This document shows positions 1 to 10,600 of a stretch of DNA of 64,000 nt, piece after piece. The stretch comes from Aphrophora alni. Taxonomy: Eukaryota; Arthropoda; Insecta; Hemiptera; Aphrophoridae. The stretch lies in NCBI GenBank assembly GCA_963513935.1, contig OY740769.1, positions 32,453,120 through 32,517,119 on the forward strand, read 5' to 3'. The translations under genes and the position numbers were made by a program. The number at the start of each line of letters is the position of its first letter. Within the stretch, counting starts at the first letter, position 1. The notes beneath the pieces were generated by a model. That model saw nothing but the letters and a program-made list of their open reading frames with translations, had not been told where the DNA came from and ran no database searches.

Positions 1-149
1 AAGTTGTTTTTGAGAATGATATCTGTCAGTCGTACGTGTGTGTCAGTTTCTCCACAGCACAAACAAGTTGACCGATTTTAATAAAATTATGTTTCTGGGA
101 GGTGATTTCGATGTTATCTTGGGACGATATTTTAATTTTGTTAATAACT

Positions 150-400
150 CAAAATTTGGGAGTATCGCTCTTAAGAAGAAAAACAAAAATTATAATTTTA
201 TCAAAATCGGCTTTAATGATTTTGATAAAATTTTCCTCAAGTGTACTTTCTTTAAGGATCTTAAGGACCTATCTCTGAAAAAATCACCAATTAGTAAATT
301 GATTAAAAAAAAACTAAAAAAATCGACCACTGGGTGCTATAAAATACGTAATTTCTCAAAATCAACTCTTTCGATTTCGTTGAAATTTTAGTGAAATGTA
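150..400 (+). repeat. AT-rich dispersed repeat, copy 1
   Basis: The stretch around 326-400 (a GGGTGCTA-like start, then a run reading ATTTCTCAAAAT and ending GAAATTTTAG) recurs in diverged form at 33150-33225 and 45766-45835. The shared order of short motifs shows that these are copies of one old dispersed family. No coding potential is visible: the small ORF over it is lysine/phenylalanine-rich and matches nothing I recognise. Confidence 0.5.
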
Positions 401-582
401 AACTAAAATAGGCCGCGACGCGTAAGGTGCGTAACGTATTACTGTCCATTCGGCCGTTCATCTCTATAGAGTCGTCCTTGGACAATCATATGGTGCGTCC
501 CTTATGCGTCGCATCTCTTCACTTTAAATAATAAATACGTAGCCTATATGTTGTTTGTGTTTTAATAATGCATTGCCGACTT

Positions 583-614
583 CAGTAGATGGAGCAGATA
601 CTCCGAAACGCGTC
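583..614 (+). ncRNA. Decayed hammerhead-ribozyme-like motif
   Basis: The order is CAGTAGA, T, GGAG, a 6-nt loop, CTCC, then GAAACGCGTC. Stem II (GGAG/CTCC) is perfect. The 3' part has the GAAA core and the palindrome ACGCGT followed by C, as expected for a dimer-type stem III with a GUC cleavage site. The 5' core differs from CUGANGA at two positions, so it is probably inactive. Such motifs mark Penelope-like element (PLE) termini, and no PLE coding sequence lies nearby. Confidence 0.4.
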
Positions 615-1830
615 AAAATCATAAACGAAGTCACGTTTCAGTTAGAAAGATGGTATTATTGTTAGTAAATTCAGTGACTTGGATACTATAAATATAAAGG
701 AAACATTAATCTTGAGATGTAAAGATCCGTGAGAAAACTAGAAAGGAAAAAATTAACTTGAACGCCATCGGTAATAGACTGAGGACGACGTGTTTATGGC
801 ACAAGGGAGGCAAGTTCAAGGAATAGTCTACGTCCCTTATTACAAAATTTTAATTATAATCCCCACTATAATTAGTTTCACGTTTATTTCGCAGTCTGTA
901 ATAGTAGATTAGGACCAAAAGTAAAGCTTTTCGATACAAGCTCAAGTTTAACGATCGCAAGATCAAAAGCTTTAGTCGTAGTGATGAACTATATTTTTCG
1001 TTATAGGCTACTGCGAACATTATAAGAAAACAATTTCACAAAAACTAAAATGTTATAACTTATTTACCTTCTAAAGTTTGGACAAGTTACACAAGTTTGC
1101 AGCTATTGCAGCTGTTTAGTTTGTGTTAGTGCTAACTAACAATTATTGCCTTTCATGTCATTCATTGTAGTTTCCGACATATTCCGGAATCATCAAAAAA
1201 TCAACAATGAACTAAAATCGATGGTAACAGCTGTTTTAACGGTTATTTACAATCGAGAGTATCGGTTGTTTTTATAGATGCTTTACAATCGTTAATTAAT
1301 TCGTATAAACGAAGTAACAGCTTATGACCGCGACCTCAGCTGATGTTTTTAAGTCCTAGGACTAAAAAGAACAACTTTAGCATCTCAATACATGTATTGA
1401 AAACAGCTGTTTTTGAAGCAGTGTGACGAAAAATACATGGTCTGTGTTAATAAAATAGATTTGTTGTGGCTGTTATTTTATACCCGTTATTTTTGTGTAA
1501 ATAGCGCTTAAAAATGGAAATTTCAGCGCTATTAATAACGTTAATGAAAACTAAAGTTGTCGAACAAACTAACATTGGATTTTAAAGGTCAGGTTTCTCG
1601 GCCTGTTTATGTATTTTTTATTGTTTAATGTTTCCAGTTTTATTTGTTTTCTACACCTGTAGTGTTTATTTTGTGCGACATTTTATCACAATGCTTTTTA
1701 ATCGCGTAATAAAACAGTATCAACTGCATTAACTACACAGTGTCAATTAAACGTAAAACTGAGAAAGAAACAATTATTGTTCATTTTTCTTTTTACTTTA
1801 TCGTTATGAAGGTAAAAATTATTTTTCTAA
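615..1830. other. Non-coding AT-rich sequence
   Basis: No open frame of convincing composition, no splice-flanked coding block and no clear repeat ends are visible here. It is probably decayed mobile DNA or 5' flank. Confidence 0.4.
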
Positions 1831-2100
1831 GGTCCGTAGGTAAAATCATTAATCCTTATAATTTTACATGCGTGTCTGTCCATCTGTCCGTAAGTCGCAA
1901 CCAGTCTACACAGACAAGACGATAAATCCTACATATTTCAAAACTTTGCATTTATATTATTTGTATGTATAGCGCTATATATTTTTTGCAAATATTATGT
2001 GTGGGGTATCAAATAAAACTAGAAGTTATTCCGATTGCGAATATGTATGTTTATTTTACGATTAATTTGTTGGCGCTAGGCCAAATTTAAAACGCCAGTT
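1831..2100 (+). repeat. Diverged local duplication, copy 1
   Basis: Begins with GGTCCGTAGGTAAAA and continues through GTAAGTCGCAACCAGTCTAC to a block reading TATCAAATAAAACTAGAAG. The same blocks occur in the same order about 520-590 bp downstream, so this is a duplicated dispersed-repeat unit. The GTCTGTC-rich section is microsatellite-like. Confidence 0.65.
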
Positions 2101-2350
2101 CTTCCTATCTAACTTGAACACGGTATGATCTACAAATCTGAAAAAAAAAAAATTATTTGGATATGAAATTAAATTGCACTGTAAAATCATATATTACAGT
2201 TTTTTTGTATGACGAATACAACTTAATTTAACCACACAATGAGAAATGAGTAGCGTGTAAGTTTTAAATACAGTTTTTTGTGAGATGTGAGACAAAAAAT
2301 TCATAGCCATTCAAAGCCACTATTACATTTTCATTGATTTCTCTTTATTA

Positions 2351-2700
2351 GGGTCCGTAGGTAAAACCAAGCCCTCTTATAATTTCACTCGTCCGTTTGG
2401 GCTGTCTGTAAGTCGCAACCAGTCTACACAACCAAGACGATAAATCCTGTATTTTTAAAACTTTACATTTTTATATTTTTATTGTCCCACGTTAAGGAAA
2501 AATAAAGCGGTAACAAACAAAAAAGTTTTTGGGGTAATTAAGGGGAAAAACTATCGAGTTGAAAAATTTGATTTTGGGAATATTTAATGTGTGGGTTATC
2601 AAATAAAACTAGAAGTTATTCTGATTACAAATGTGTTTATTAACAAATGTTTATTTGATATAGAAATCAATATGTTGGTGGTAGGTCGTTTAAAAGATTT
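2351..2700 (+). repeat. Diverged local duplication, copy 2
   Basis: Second copy of the unit at 1831. It shares GTCCGTAGGTAAAAC, the GTAAGTCGCAACCAGTCTAC block and the TATCAAATAAAACTAGAAG block. About 70-80 bp of extra sequence lies between the second and third blocks compared with copy 1. No ORF of interest. Confidence 0.65.
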
Positions 2701-4439
2701 CTACTTTATGAATACAATTGTCCCTATATGCCTATATAGTCGTGTGGTTTTAGCACATGTTTCCCTTTTATTTAATGATAACTGTCGAGTTTTTTATCGT
2801 AGAAAACTCATTTTTGGATGTAGATTTCAAAGCTGCATTAAAAGTTATTATCATACATATAAATATTATTGTTTTTAGAAATTTCAAATGCTTGGATTGC
2901 TATTTATTTGTAATAATAACACTTGGCATGCTGCTAACAAAACTTTAGTAATTATCCACAAAACAAAAACTGGATTTATTTAGCAACTATTTATATCATA
3001 AATGGCGAACCGAATTTGTTATTAGTGGAGTTACATTATTAAAAAAAAAGACAACTAATTTCTTTTATTTACTTATAGGGTAAGTTTGGTAATGTAATAT
3101 CAAAATGGTAACCATTAAAACAATTTTTTATTCCTATCTCGTGTGTTATTGAAGTTGTAGTTCGCTAAATTATATAACAATTTACAGATTTCTCTCTTGG
3201 GGATGAAAATATCCGAGATATTGTTTTTAAATGTAATTTCGAACCCTGATCTCCCAAAAAAATATATTCGTAAGAGTTACGAAGTCCGGCAGGACCGATC
3301 CATCGACACGAGCACAGCGAATGTATGTTCCTTCATATATGTACATCTTCAATGTGTAGAGTATAACGATTAAAGTTGAAAAATTAGAGGTTTAAAAAAA
3401 TTAAGCTCCATTGGTTGTAATGGGTAGATATGAATGAAACCAGTGCATTATGAACTCTAGAATACGTTGAATGTTTCCTGTGTGAATCCGATTGTAAACA
3501 ATTATAAAACAAGTACTGTATAGTCACAAATAATAGATGAAAATGGAAACAATACAACAAATTTCGGATCAAAATAATCAACATTACCTAATAGAAATCA
3601 TTATTAACTTGTTAACTATAAGATTTTATAAAAGTATGTCGTTTTGATAAAAAGTAATCTTACTGGAGTCAAATTTAGATCTTTTTCAGTGTATTTTCAG
3701 TTGGTAAAACGAACTAGTAAAAAAAAACTGTTTACCTTTTTTTATTTAAAAAGAATATGTTTAATTTAAATATATTTTTCGAAACGAAAAAATTCCGGAA
3801 TATAATTTTTTGATCAAACTTTATTTTTAAAGATATAAATTTTGGGAAGTTAGTACTTGAAGCAAAATTATTCGCGAATAGAAACGATTTTCGTAAATTA
3901 TTTGTGAATGAATGTGTTTATAATTGTTGATTTTAACAGTTTTTATTTTTCATTAACAATAAAATCGACACCGTATTCAGTCAGATATATTCTAGAGCTC
4001 ATAAAGAATATTTTGCACCTTTAATTATTATACACAATATGTTTCGGACATTTTTGTACTAAGGAATGATGCGTGTCTAAATCCCTAAAATAAGAAATAA
4101 AAAGAATTCGGGTGTCCTGAACCGAGCATAAGTAGATTTCTTTTCTTTAATAATTACCCACTCGGCACGTCAGCAATTTCATACATTTTAAAATTTTAAG
4201 TTTGCCATGCGAACTTAAAAAAGATCCTCTTATCTAAATATTTATTATTATTATAGTCTACATGTATTGGCAATACATGTAAATGACTCCTATTGGCAGG
4301 ATCCATGGACATTTCATAGATCGCAATACTTTTTTTTTTCTGTATTAAACATCCGCCAAAACATTATCTTGCCCACCCCATACATATTTCGATTGCTTTG
4401 TGAAAATATTTAATTTTGTCAAAGAATGATTTAATGACG
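2701..4439. other. Non-coding AT-rich sequence
   Basis: I see only AT-rich sequence with scattered homopolymer runs. Short ORFs here are of random composition. Confidence 0.4.
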
Positions 4440-4620
4440 ATGCGATGTATCACAGAGCTGATGGGGTGAAGGGGTAAAGGGCGCATGCTTGAGTCGTAGT
4501 CTGTCTGTCTGACGCGATCAGTTGTTAGTGTCTGGGTCGATCTTGAGAGTCGATGTAGTTTAGCAGTGCGACGTTATGTTTCTAACCTATAAACTGGATT
4601 ATATCAGGCGTGACAACAGT
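4440..4620 (+). promoter_or_regulatory. Possible promoter plus non-coding first exon
   Basis: This block is distinctly GC-richer than its surroundings. It contains an initiator-like TCAGTT with the A at 4520, and an AGTCG (downstream-promoter-element-like) one base off the ideal spacing. It ends at CAACAGT|GTGAGTAA, a reasonable 5' splice donor. It could be the untranslated first exon of the HEATR5B gene whose first coding exon lies at 37542 on the same strand, with a 33-kb intron. This is an inference from composition and short motifs only. Confidence 0.2.
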
Positions 4621-4722
4621 GTGAGTAATTTATATATAACAGAGTAAAATATTTTATAGAATTTAAATCACCCTTTATTTTATTGTTTAATATTATATCA
4701 TGAAATTTTATATTCTCACTAT

Positions 4723-5213
4723 ATACAGGGTGTTTCAAAACTATGTAACAAAACTTCAGGAAATTATTGTTTGTGCAAAACTAAAGAAAATCTTTCTTTT
4801 ATATATTTATTTTTTAATTTATTTATTATCTTAATTTCTTTTCTTTTTTTTTTATCTACGGTAACAATATTTACAGAAATATAATTACAATTTATAAAGT
4901 TGATACAGTTTATAAATTAAACTTCATTTACAGATAATTTTTGAATTGTAAAAATAAAATGAATGGATATGCCTCATTTTTATTGCATCACAACTAGTAC
5001 ATTTAATTAAAACACTTTTGTAAATTTGTATATACAAGAAATTTATTCAACAAAATAATTTGGGTATAATTTTTGGCTAATAAATAAAAATCGGGGTGGA
5101 TTTTAAAACGCTACTGAACACTGTTGTATGTATATATATATCCTAAAACGCTCAGTTTTCCGTCTATCTTTCTGTTTGTGTTTTTTCTTTAACAAATGCA
5201 TTCCTTTAGTAAT

Positions 5214-5251
<38 letters not shown>

Positions 5252-5798
5252 TGTATATATATATTTATTAAATCCAGATTTGATATAACAAATTTCTTTA
5301 TTTGACTTTTTATCAGTATAGAAAAAACGCAAAGCATTGTTTTGTAAATTTTCAAAATAGCGGCACTTTAAGAAAATCATTAGCTTTATAAAAAACTAAT
5401 AAATGACGAAATAGTTTAAACGACAAACACGATGATATTTTTAAGTTGTAGGGTTAATCGAATTTGGCTTATCGATACACAAATTATTTAATAATTTCCT
5501 GGTAATGAACTACAACACGCAGAAGTTATTATTTTGCACTCTGAACGATAAACATTATTATTATTGTAGGTTACAGTAATTAACCTATCTACTTAGGACT
5601 ATAAAAAATAATTAAAAATATCTTGGTAATCGACTAACAATATCTAGAAGTTTATTTAAAAAAATTTTTTTTGGAAGTATTCATCCAATAACAATAAAGA
5701 ATAACTGATGTACGGTAATAAACTCTTTTCTTGAATTATACTCGCAAAATTATTTCTTTAAGTTCGGCTATACAGTTTTGAAACATTTTATATACAGG
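4723..5798. mobile_element. Decayed ~1.1-kb terminal-inverted-repeat element
   Basis: The left end reads TATACAGGGTGTTTCAAAAC. The reverse complement of the right end reads CCTGTATATAAAATGTTTC and continues with an imperfect match to the left end over about 40 bp (shared TGTTTCAAAACT, then AACTT..AGAAAT-like sequence). Ends of the ACAGGGTGTTTCAAAA type are common on insect IS630-Tc1-mariner derived elements. No transposase frame is visible inside, so this is a non-autonomous or gutted copy. The interior holds a (TA)n tract. Confidence 0.45.
5215..5266. repeat. (TA)n microsatellite
   Basis: An alternating TA tract with one CTG interruption, inside the TIR element at 4723-5798. Confidence 0.9.
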
Positions 5799-6769
5799 TT
5801 GGTTGGTGATTGGGTACTGTGTTGGGGAAATAATCGGTTTTGTTACTAAATGTCCTAAGTCAGTTAACAGTGATTACTTCGAAACACGTTTGACATATTT
5901 TGGTAAAAATATGGTACTTATGGTTTTTTTTTTAGTTCCTAACTATGCAGTTTAAAATATAATCAGCGACTGTCATATCGGACATTTGTCAAAGGAAAAA
6001 ATGGATTTTAAAAGATTTTGTTCACATTTTCCTCACAAATGTACTGATTTAAACTAATAAATGAAATATATTGGTCGCATCTCCCCCTCCCCTCCAATAT
6101 ATAATAAACGATTCTGTAATTATCAGTAAAAAGCATAATAACTTGTTGATAAAAGCCTAATTACTTAAAACTGATTTGGATGGACATTAAAGGAACCAAA
6201 TCTGTGTACCAAATCACAATTCAAATAAAATTACAATTTGGGTGTAATTAGCAGTAAACTAAAACAAACCTTGGGAGCTATCGTTAAAATTCTATTTCGA
6301 TAACGATATACGCTTAGATCGATTTTCTGACATGAGCGAAACAGTTGGAGGCTTTAATTTAATTTGAACAAGACAAAGACGCACTTGAGAAACGATAGTG
6401 TGGAGGTTCTTTGTTGTGTCAACCCGTTCAGCTCCAAAAGTTTTGTTTTCAACATCAAAAATTGTAAGAGGAATGCGGCAGCGTTGCTTCCTATAAAATA
6501 TCTAATATCGTTTATTGTTTAATTCGGTACAAAATCTTCAGCATTGCACAATATTTGTGCAATGTTTATTTAGCTTTTTAATTTCCATAATATATTCATT
6601 GTATACATTACTAATTGTGCGGTCGTGGATTTTTGTTTGAGTTTTTAATATTTAGTGAATGGGAAATATATAGATCTAATTTTGAGATATTAACAATTTG
6701 GATGTCCAAGTTTTTGAACAATAAATTTTTAAAACTTATTTCATATCTTATTCTTTGAAAGATGAATGA
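5799..6769. other. Non-coding AT-rich sequence
   Basis: Nothing recognisable: no coding block and no repeated ends seen. Confidence 0.4.
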
Positions 6770-7388
6770 GCATTAATTTCACCCTGTTTCAAGAACGAGC
6801 TGCATTACATATTTACTTAGAGTAGGCAAGCAAATGTGTTCACTTTAGTAAGAATTTAGAGTCAATATAAATATTACACAATATTTCAAGAACAAATACC
6901 AGTCACGAATAAATAAATGTTGTTCAGAAAAAGAGCCAGCAAAATAAACTTAATTTGCAGCTACGATGCTTGTTAAGAGAGCATTAATTTCACTCTGTTT
7001 CAAGAACGAGCTGCATTACATATTTACTTAGAGTAGGCAAGCAAATGTGTTCACTTTAATAAGAATTTAGAGTCAATATAAATATTACACAATATTTCAA
7101 GAACAAATAGCAGTCACGAATAAATAAATGTTGTTCAGAAAAAGAGCCAGCAAAATAAACTTAATTTGCAGCTACGATGCTTGTTAAGAGAGCATTAATT
7201 TCACTCTGTTTCAAGAACGAGCGGCATTACATATTTACTTAGAGTAGGCAAGCAAATGTGTTCACTTTAGTAAGAATTTAGAGTCAATATAAATATTACA
7301 CAATATTTCAAGAACAAATAGCAGCCACGAATAAATACATGTTGTTCAGAAAAAGAGCCAGCAAAAATTAGCTTATTTTGCAGCTACG
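6770..7388 (+). repeat. 211-bp tandem triplicate
   Basis: Three head-to-tail copies start at GCATTAATTTCAC (6770, 6981, 7192) and run to GCAGCTACG. The copies differ by only a handful of substitutions, so the triplication is recent. The unit has no ORF and no similarity I recognise to the other repeats here. Confidence 0.95.
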
Positions 7389-7613
7389 TATACACTCAGA
7401 AGTCATGGCTCTTATATAAAGTCGTAGTTTAAATTTTTTAAATACAATAATTTTGGAAATCAGTTTAGTTAGAATAGTTTGATATGCTTGCGATAATCTT
7501 AATTTTTGGTTTAATTTAAGATTTTATAACTTTGTATAAGTGCTTTTTTGGAGAAGGGTTGCGTAAGTTTGCAGTAGAATTTTCTTTGCAAACAATTTTT
7601 GATCTTATATTCA

Positions 7614-8200
7614 TTTCAAATGTGCCCAAGTCACGATTAAAATAACTAGAATGCATTTCCGTCTCTGTGACTTATTAATTATGCATAAGTAATAAGTCAC
7701 AGAGACGGAAATGCATTCTAGTTATTTTAATCGTGACTTGGGCACATTTGAAACATAATTAATAAGTCACAGAGACGGAAATGCATTCTAGTTATTTTAA
7801 TCGTGACTTGGGCACATTTGAAACATAATTAATAAGTCACAGAGACGGAAATGCATTCTAGTTATTTTAATCGTGACTTGGGCACATTTGAAACATAATT
7901 AATAAGTCACAGAGACGGAAATGCATTCTAGTTATTTTAATCGTGACTTGGGCACATTTGAAACATAATTAATAAGTCACAGAGACGGAAATGCATTCTA
8001 GTTATTTTAATCGTGACTTGGGCACATTTGAAACATAATTAATAAGTCACAGAGACGGAAATGCATTCTAGTTATTTTAATCGTGACTTGGGCACATTTG
8101 AAAGAAGATGAAAAAAAAATTTCCGAAACGCGTCAATGTAAGTAGAATTACTACATAATTAATAAGTCACAGATACGGAAATGCATTCTAGTTAATTTTT
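7614..8200. repeat. Foldback plus 70-bp tandem array
   Basis: An inverted copy (7614-7681) is followed, after a short spacer, by six direct 70-bp units starting at AATAAGTCACAGAGACGG (7691, 7761, 7831, 7901, 7971, 8041). A 50-bp interruption containing a hammerhead-like remnant follows, then a partial seventh unit at 8151-8200. The six units are almost identical. The head-to-head first pair makes a strong hairpin, and the inverted-then-direct layout is typical of PLE terminal repeats, so I infer a PLE origin. Confidence 0.85.
8107..8138 (+). ncRNA. Decayed hammerhead-like motif in 70-bp array
   Basis: The sequence AAGAAGATG, an A-run, TTTCC and then GAAACGCGTC keeps the 3' half (GAAA, palindromic ACGCGT, then C) and a GAAGAT-type 5' core, but stem II is only a weak A/T pairing. 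It is likely an inactive remnant. The same GAAACGCGTC occurs at 605-614. Confidence 0.3.
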
Positions 8201-10077
8201 GATCGTCAGAAAGAAAAATTAATGCAATCAATTAGCGTGGATTTTATAAATATGTAAATTAAATATATTCCTTACTATTTGTAGGGGTAATTGTTTTTTT
8301 AGAAAAAATAAATTTACACAACCTTAGATAATGTTTTAGCATTCGTAGCTTTTATTTGTTTGTGGTAAACGAATGCCTTGTGGATGGAAGAGAAGTGTTT
8401 AAGAATGATGTAGTATCATAAAGGGTTGAGGAAAAGATACGGTATTAATCCCGGTTTGATTCTTTGATCAGAGAAACCTCATTTGTACTTTAGACTTTTC
8501 GGCTATTGTGGCGCCTATACTTTTGTTTTCTTATTTAACTTAATTTTTTTGAAAATCGCACCCAATAGTAAATGTTAGTGAGGAAGACACTTTTATATCG
8601 TACTTTGAACACTTAAGCGGTGGTGAAACCAACTCTTAAAATTTGAAGTGGTGAGGAAGGGTAGATCAGCAAATTATTTTAAAGGACGTTTAAATCTCTT
8701 TTCTACGTTGTCACATTTCATAAATTTGAATCAGCATTATAAATAAGTATACTAATTACCTAAGTGTCAGTATATTAAATGACATTACCACCTTCAGCTT
8801 CCATGCAATAATAAATATTTTCCTGAAAACGATGACAAACATTGTAGAACATTTCTGCAGTGGTTTGATCGCATTCATTTATGATACGTAAATCTTCTAA
8901 GGAAGTAAGCTGGGTTGAGTTCATTCTACTTTTTAGTGACCTCAAAAGAAATTTTAAATGTATAGCAGAAACAAATTTAACAATCGTGCGAATCTTTCTA
9001 CAAAGCCAACTATGACCAATGATTGTTCCATGCTATTGATCAAAATGTTGTTGATCAACCAAAGCGTAGTGCAGCTTCATTTTGTTCGATTGGAATATCA
9101 ACTGATCCTTTAGGTAATGTTCATGATCTCAGTAAATCGAGATCTGTTGTCTTTTAACAACTTTCAAAAATTTCTCCAGTAAAATCGGACAATACTTATC
9201 AGTGTGATAGAACTGAATTTATATCTAGTAAGTGGTTAGTGGAATGTAAAATCGATTTGAATACAAAAGTACGGTGACGGCTTCACATATTTTATTACTT
9301 AATTATTAAAGATTTTATTACGTTATTGTTATTATTACTTAATAATTACTTTAATTATTATTTCATTTTATATTTACAATTTTTTAAATGGCTCATATAC
9401 GTGACCGACAGCCCTCTCTTCAATACAGCTGATTATTATTTTTTTGGTTGGCCATAAATTTTGACGCGGTATGAAAATACGCTTAGCATAATTTTTAACA
9501 TTTTATTATTATTATTTTTTTTAAACAACTTACACATGCTGTTTGTTATCTTAGACTCCACCGTGGGTGCGGCAAATGACGCTCATTTTGCTGATTATTG
9601 AAATATTAATCAACTACTAAAAATGAAATACATTCGGTATAAAATTCCTCGGAAAAATGCAACAATATCTCCTGTACTGTTCCAACTCAAGTTAGAAAAA
9701 ACACGCGACTCGTCTGCAAACATCTTGATTTCAGTTCTCTACAGGTTGTTTCAAAAGTTTAAAAAAAACTAAATACAGGGGTTTCAAATATTATTAAACG
9801 TGTTTTTTCTTGATAATTTTAAATTTAACAATTTTTTACTTTCATAACCCAAAACGTTACAAAGTAAAGTTTTGTTTTTGCGCCTATCTTTAATAATAAC
9901 AGAGTTTACGCGTATTTAAACATTGTCTTTTATTATAAACACATTTTATAGATTTTTAGGATATTGTGTATTTAATAAAACAACTTTTGAGGTCATGACG
10001 TTTCAAATCACTGGTTGCACGTTTTTTCTAACCAGCAGAACTAGAGATATGAAGCTGTTTGCCTATTTACCCGCATA
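8201..10077. other. Non-coding AT-rich sequence
   Basis: No coding block is seen. Around 9739-9800 two fragments resembling CAGG(G)GTTTCAAA transposon ends occur, but no partner ends were found. Confidence 0.4.
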
Positions 10078-10600
10078 GTCATCTATAGTGAGTACGGGCC
10101 CTAGCTGTATCTATACATTTTTTCATGTAGTTGTAGGTTTTTGTTTTGTTTTATCCGAAGAGCCATAGAGCACAGCCACGCAAACCGGTAGTTACGCGAG
10201 TGTGGGACTCCCGGCCGCTTATACGTACACGAACGGCTTAAGAGCAAAGTAGAATATGCTTAACGAGTTACCCATTGAAGTCCACGTCTCTTTGCCTTCG
10301 ATACCACCTTGGAATCACCTGTGGGTATTACTTCAAGGTGGTCGTTTGTCTTTCATATTTCTTTAAAGATTACTCTCTTTTAGTATATAACTCTCCTCGT
10401 ATTTTTTATATAGTCTTAGGTTAGATCCCCCTCGTTCGTACCATGTATCGGTTGACTAACTTTGTTACTTCCGACCTTGGCGCTATTACATTATTTTAGG
10501 GCTTGGAGTGTTTTATGTTCTTTTCAACTTTTTTTTTTTTTTTTTTTTTTTCTTTTTTTTTTTTTTCTACGTGATGATGACCAAGAGGCGAAACCCTTTA
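10078..10600 (+). repeat. Dispersed repeat family S, copy A (interrupted)
   Basis: Starts at TATAGTGAGTACGGGCC and resumes at AGTCTTAGGTTAGATCCCCC (about 10408), then CCGACCTTGGCGCTATTAC and GTTTTATGTTCTTTTC, ending in a long T-run (10531-10566) and GATGATGACCAAGAGGCG. The same blocks in the same order occur at 13290, 23593, 28812 and around the array at 29850-32030. The head and body are separated by about 260 bp of GC-richer sequence (10146-10408), which looks like an insertion. GGTTAGATCC resembles a pol III B box, so the family may be a SINE; this is inference. Confidence 0.65.
10300..10345 (+). other. Short perfect hairpin
   Basis: CCACCTTG and CAAGGTGG form an 8-bp perfect stem with partial further pairing (GAAT..ATTAC). 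It lies inside the GC-richer insertion that splits copy A of family S. Function unknown. Confidence 0.5.

Noticed and set aside
38..391. 117-codon ORF at the window start
   Set aside because: Composition follows AT-rich DNA (K, F, N, I), and its end lies in a dispersed repeat present at 33.1 and 45.8 kb.
9739..9800. Two transposon-end-like CAGG.GTTTCAAA motifs
   Set aside because: No partner inverted ends were found, and the matches are short.
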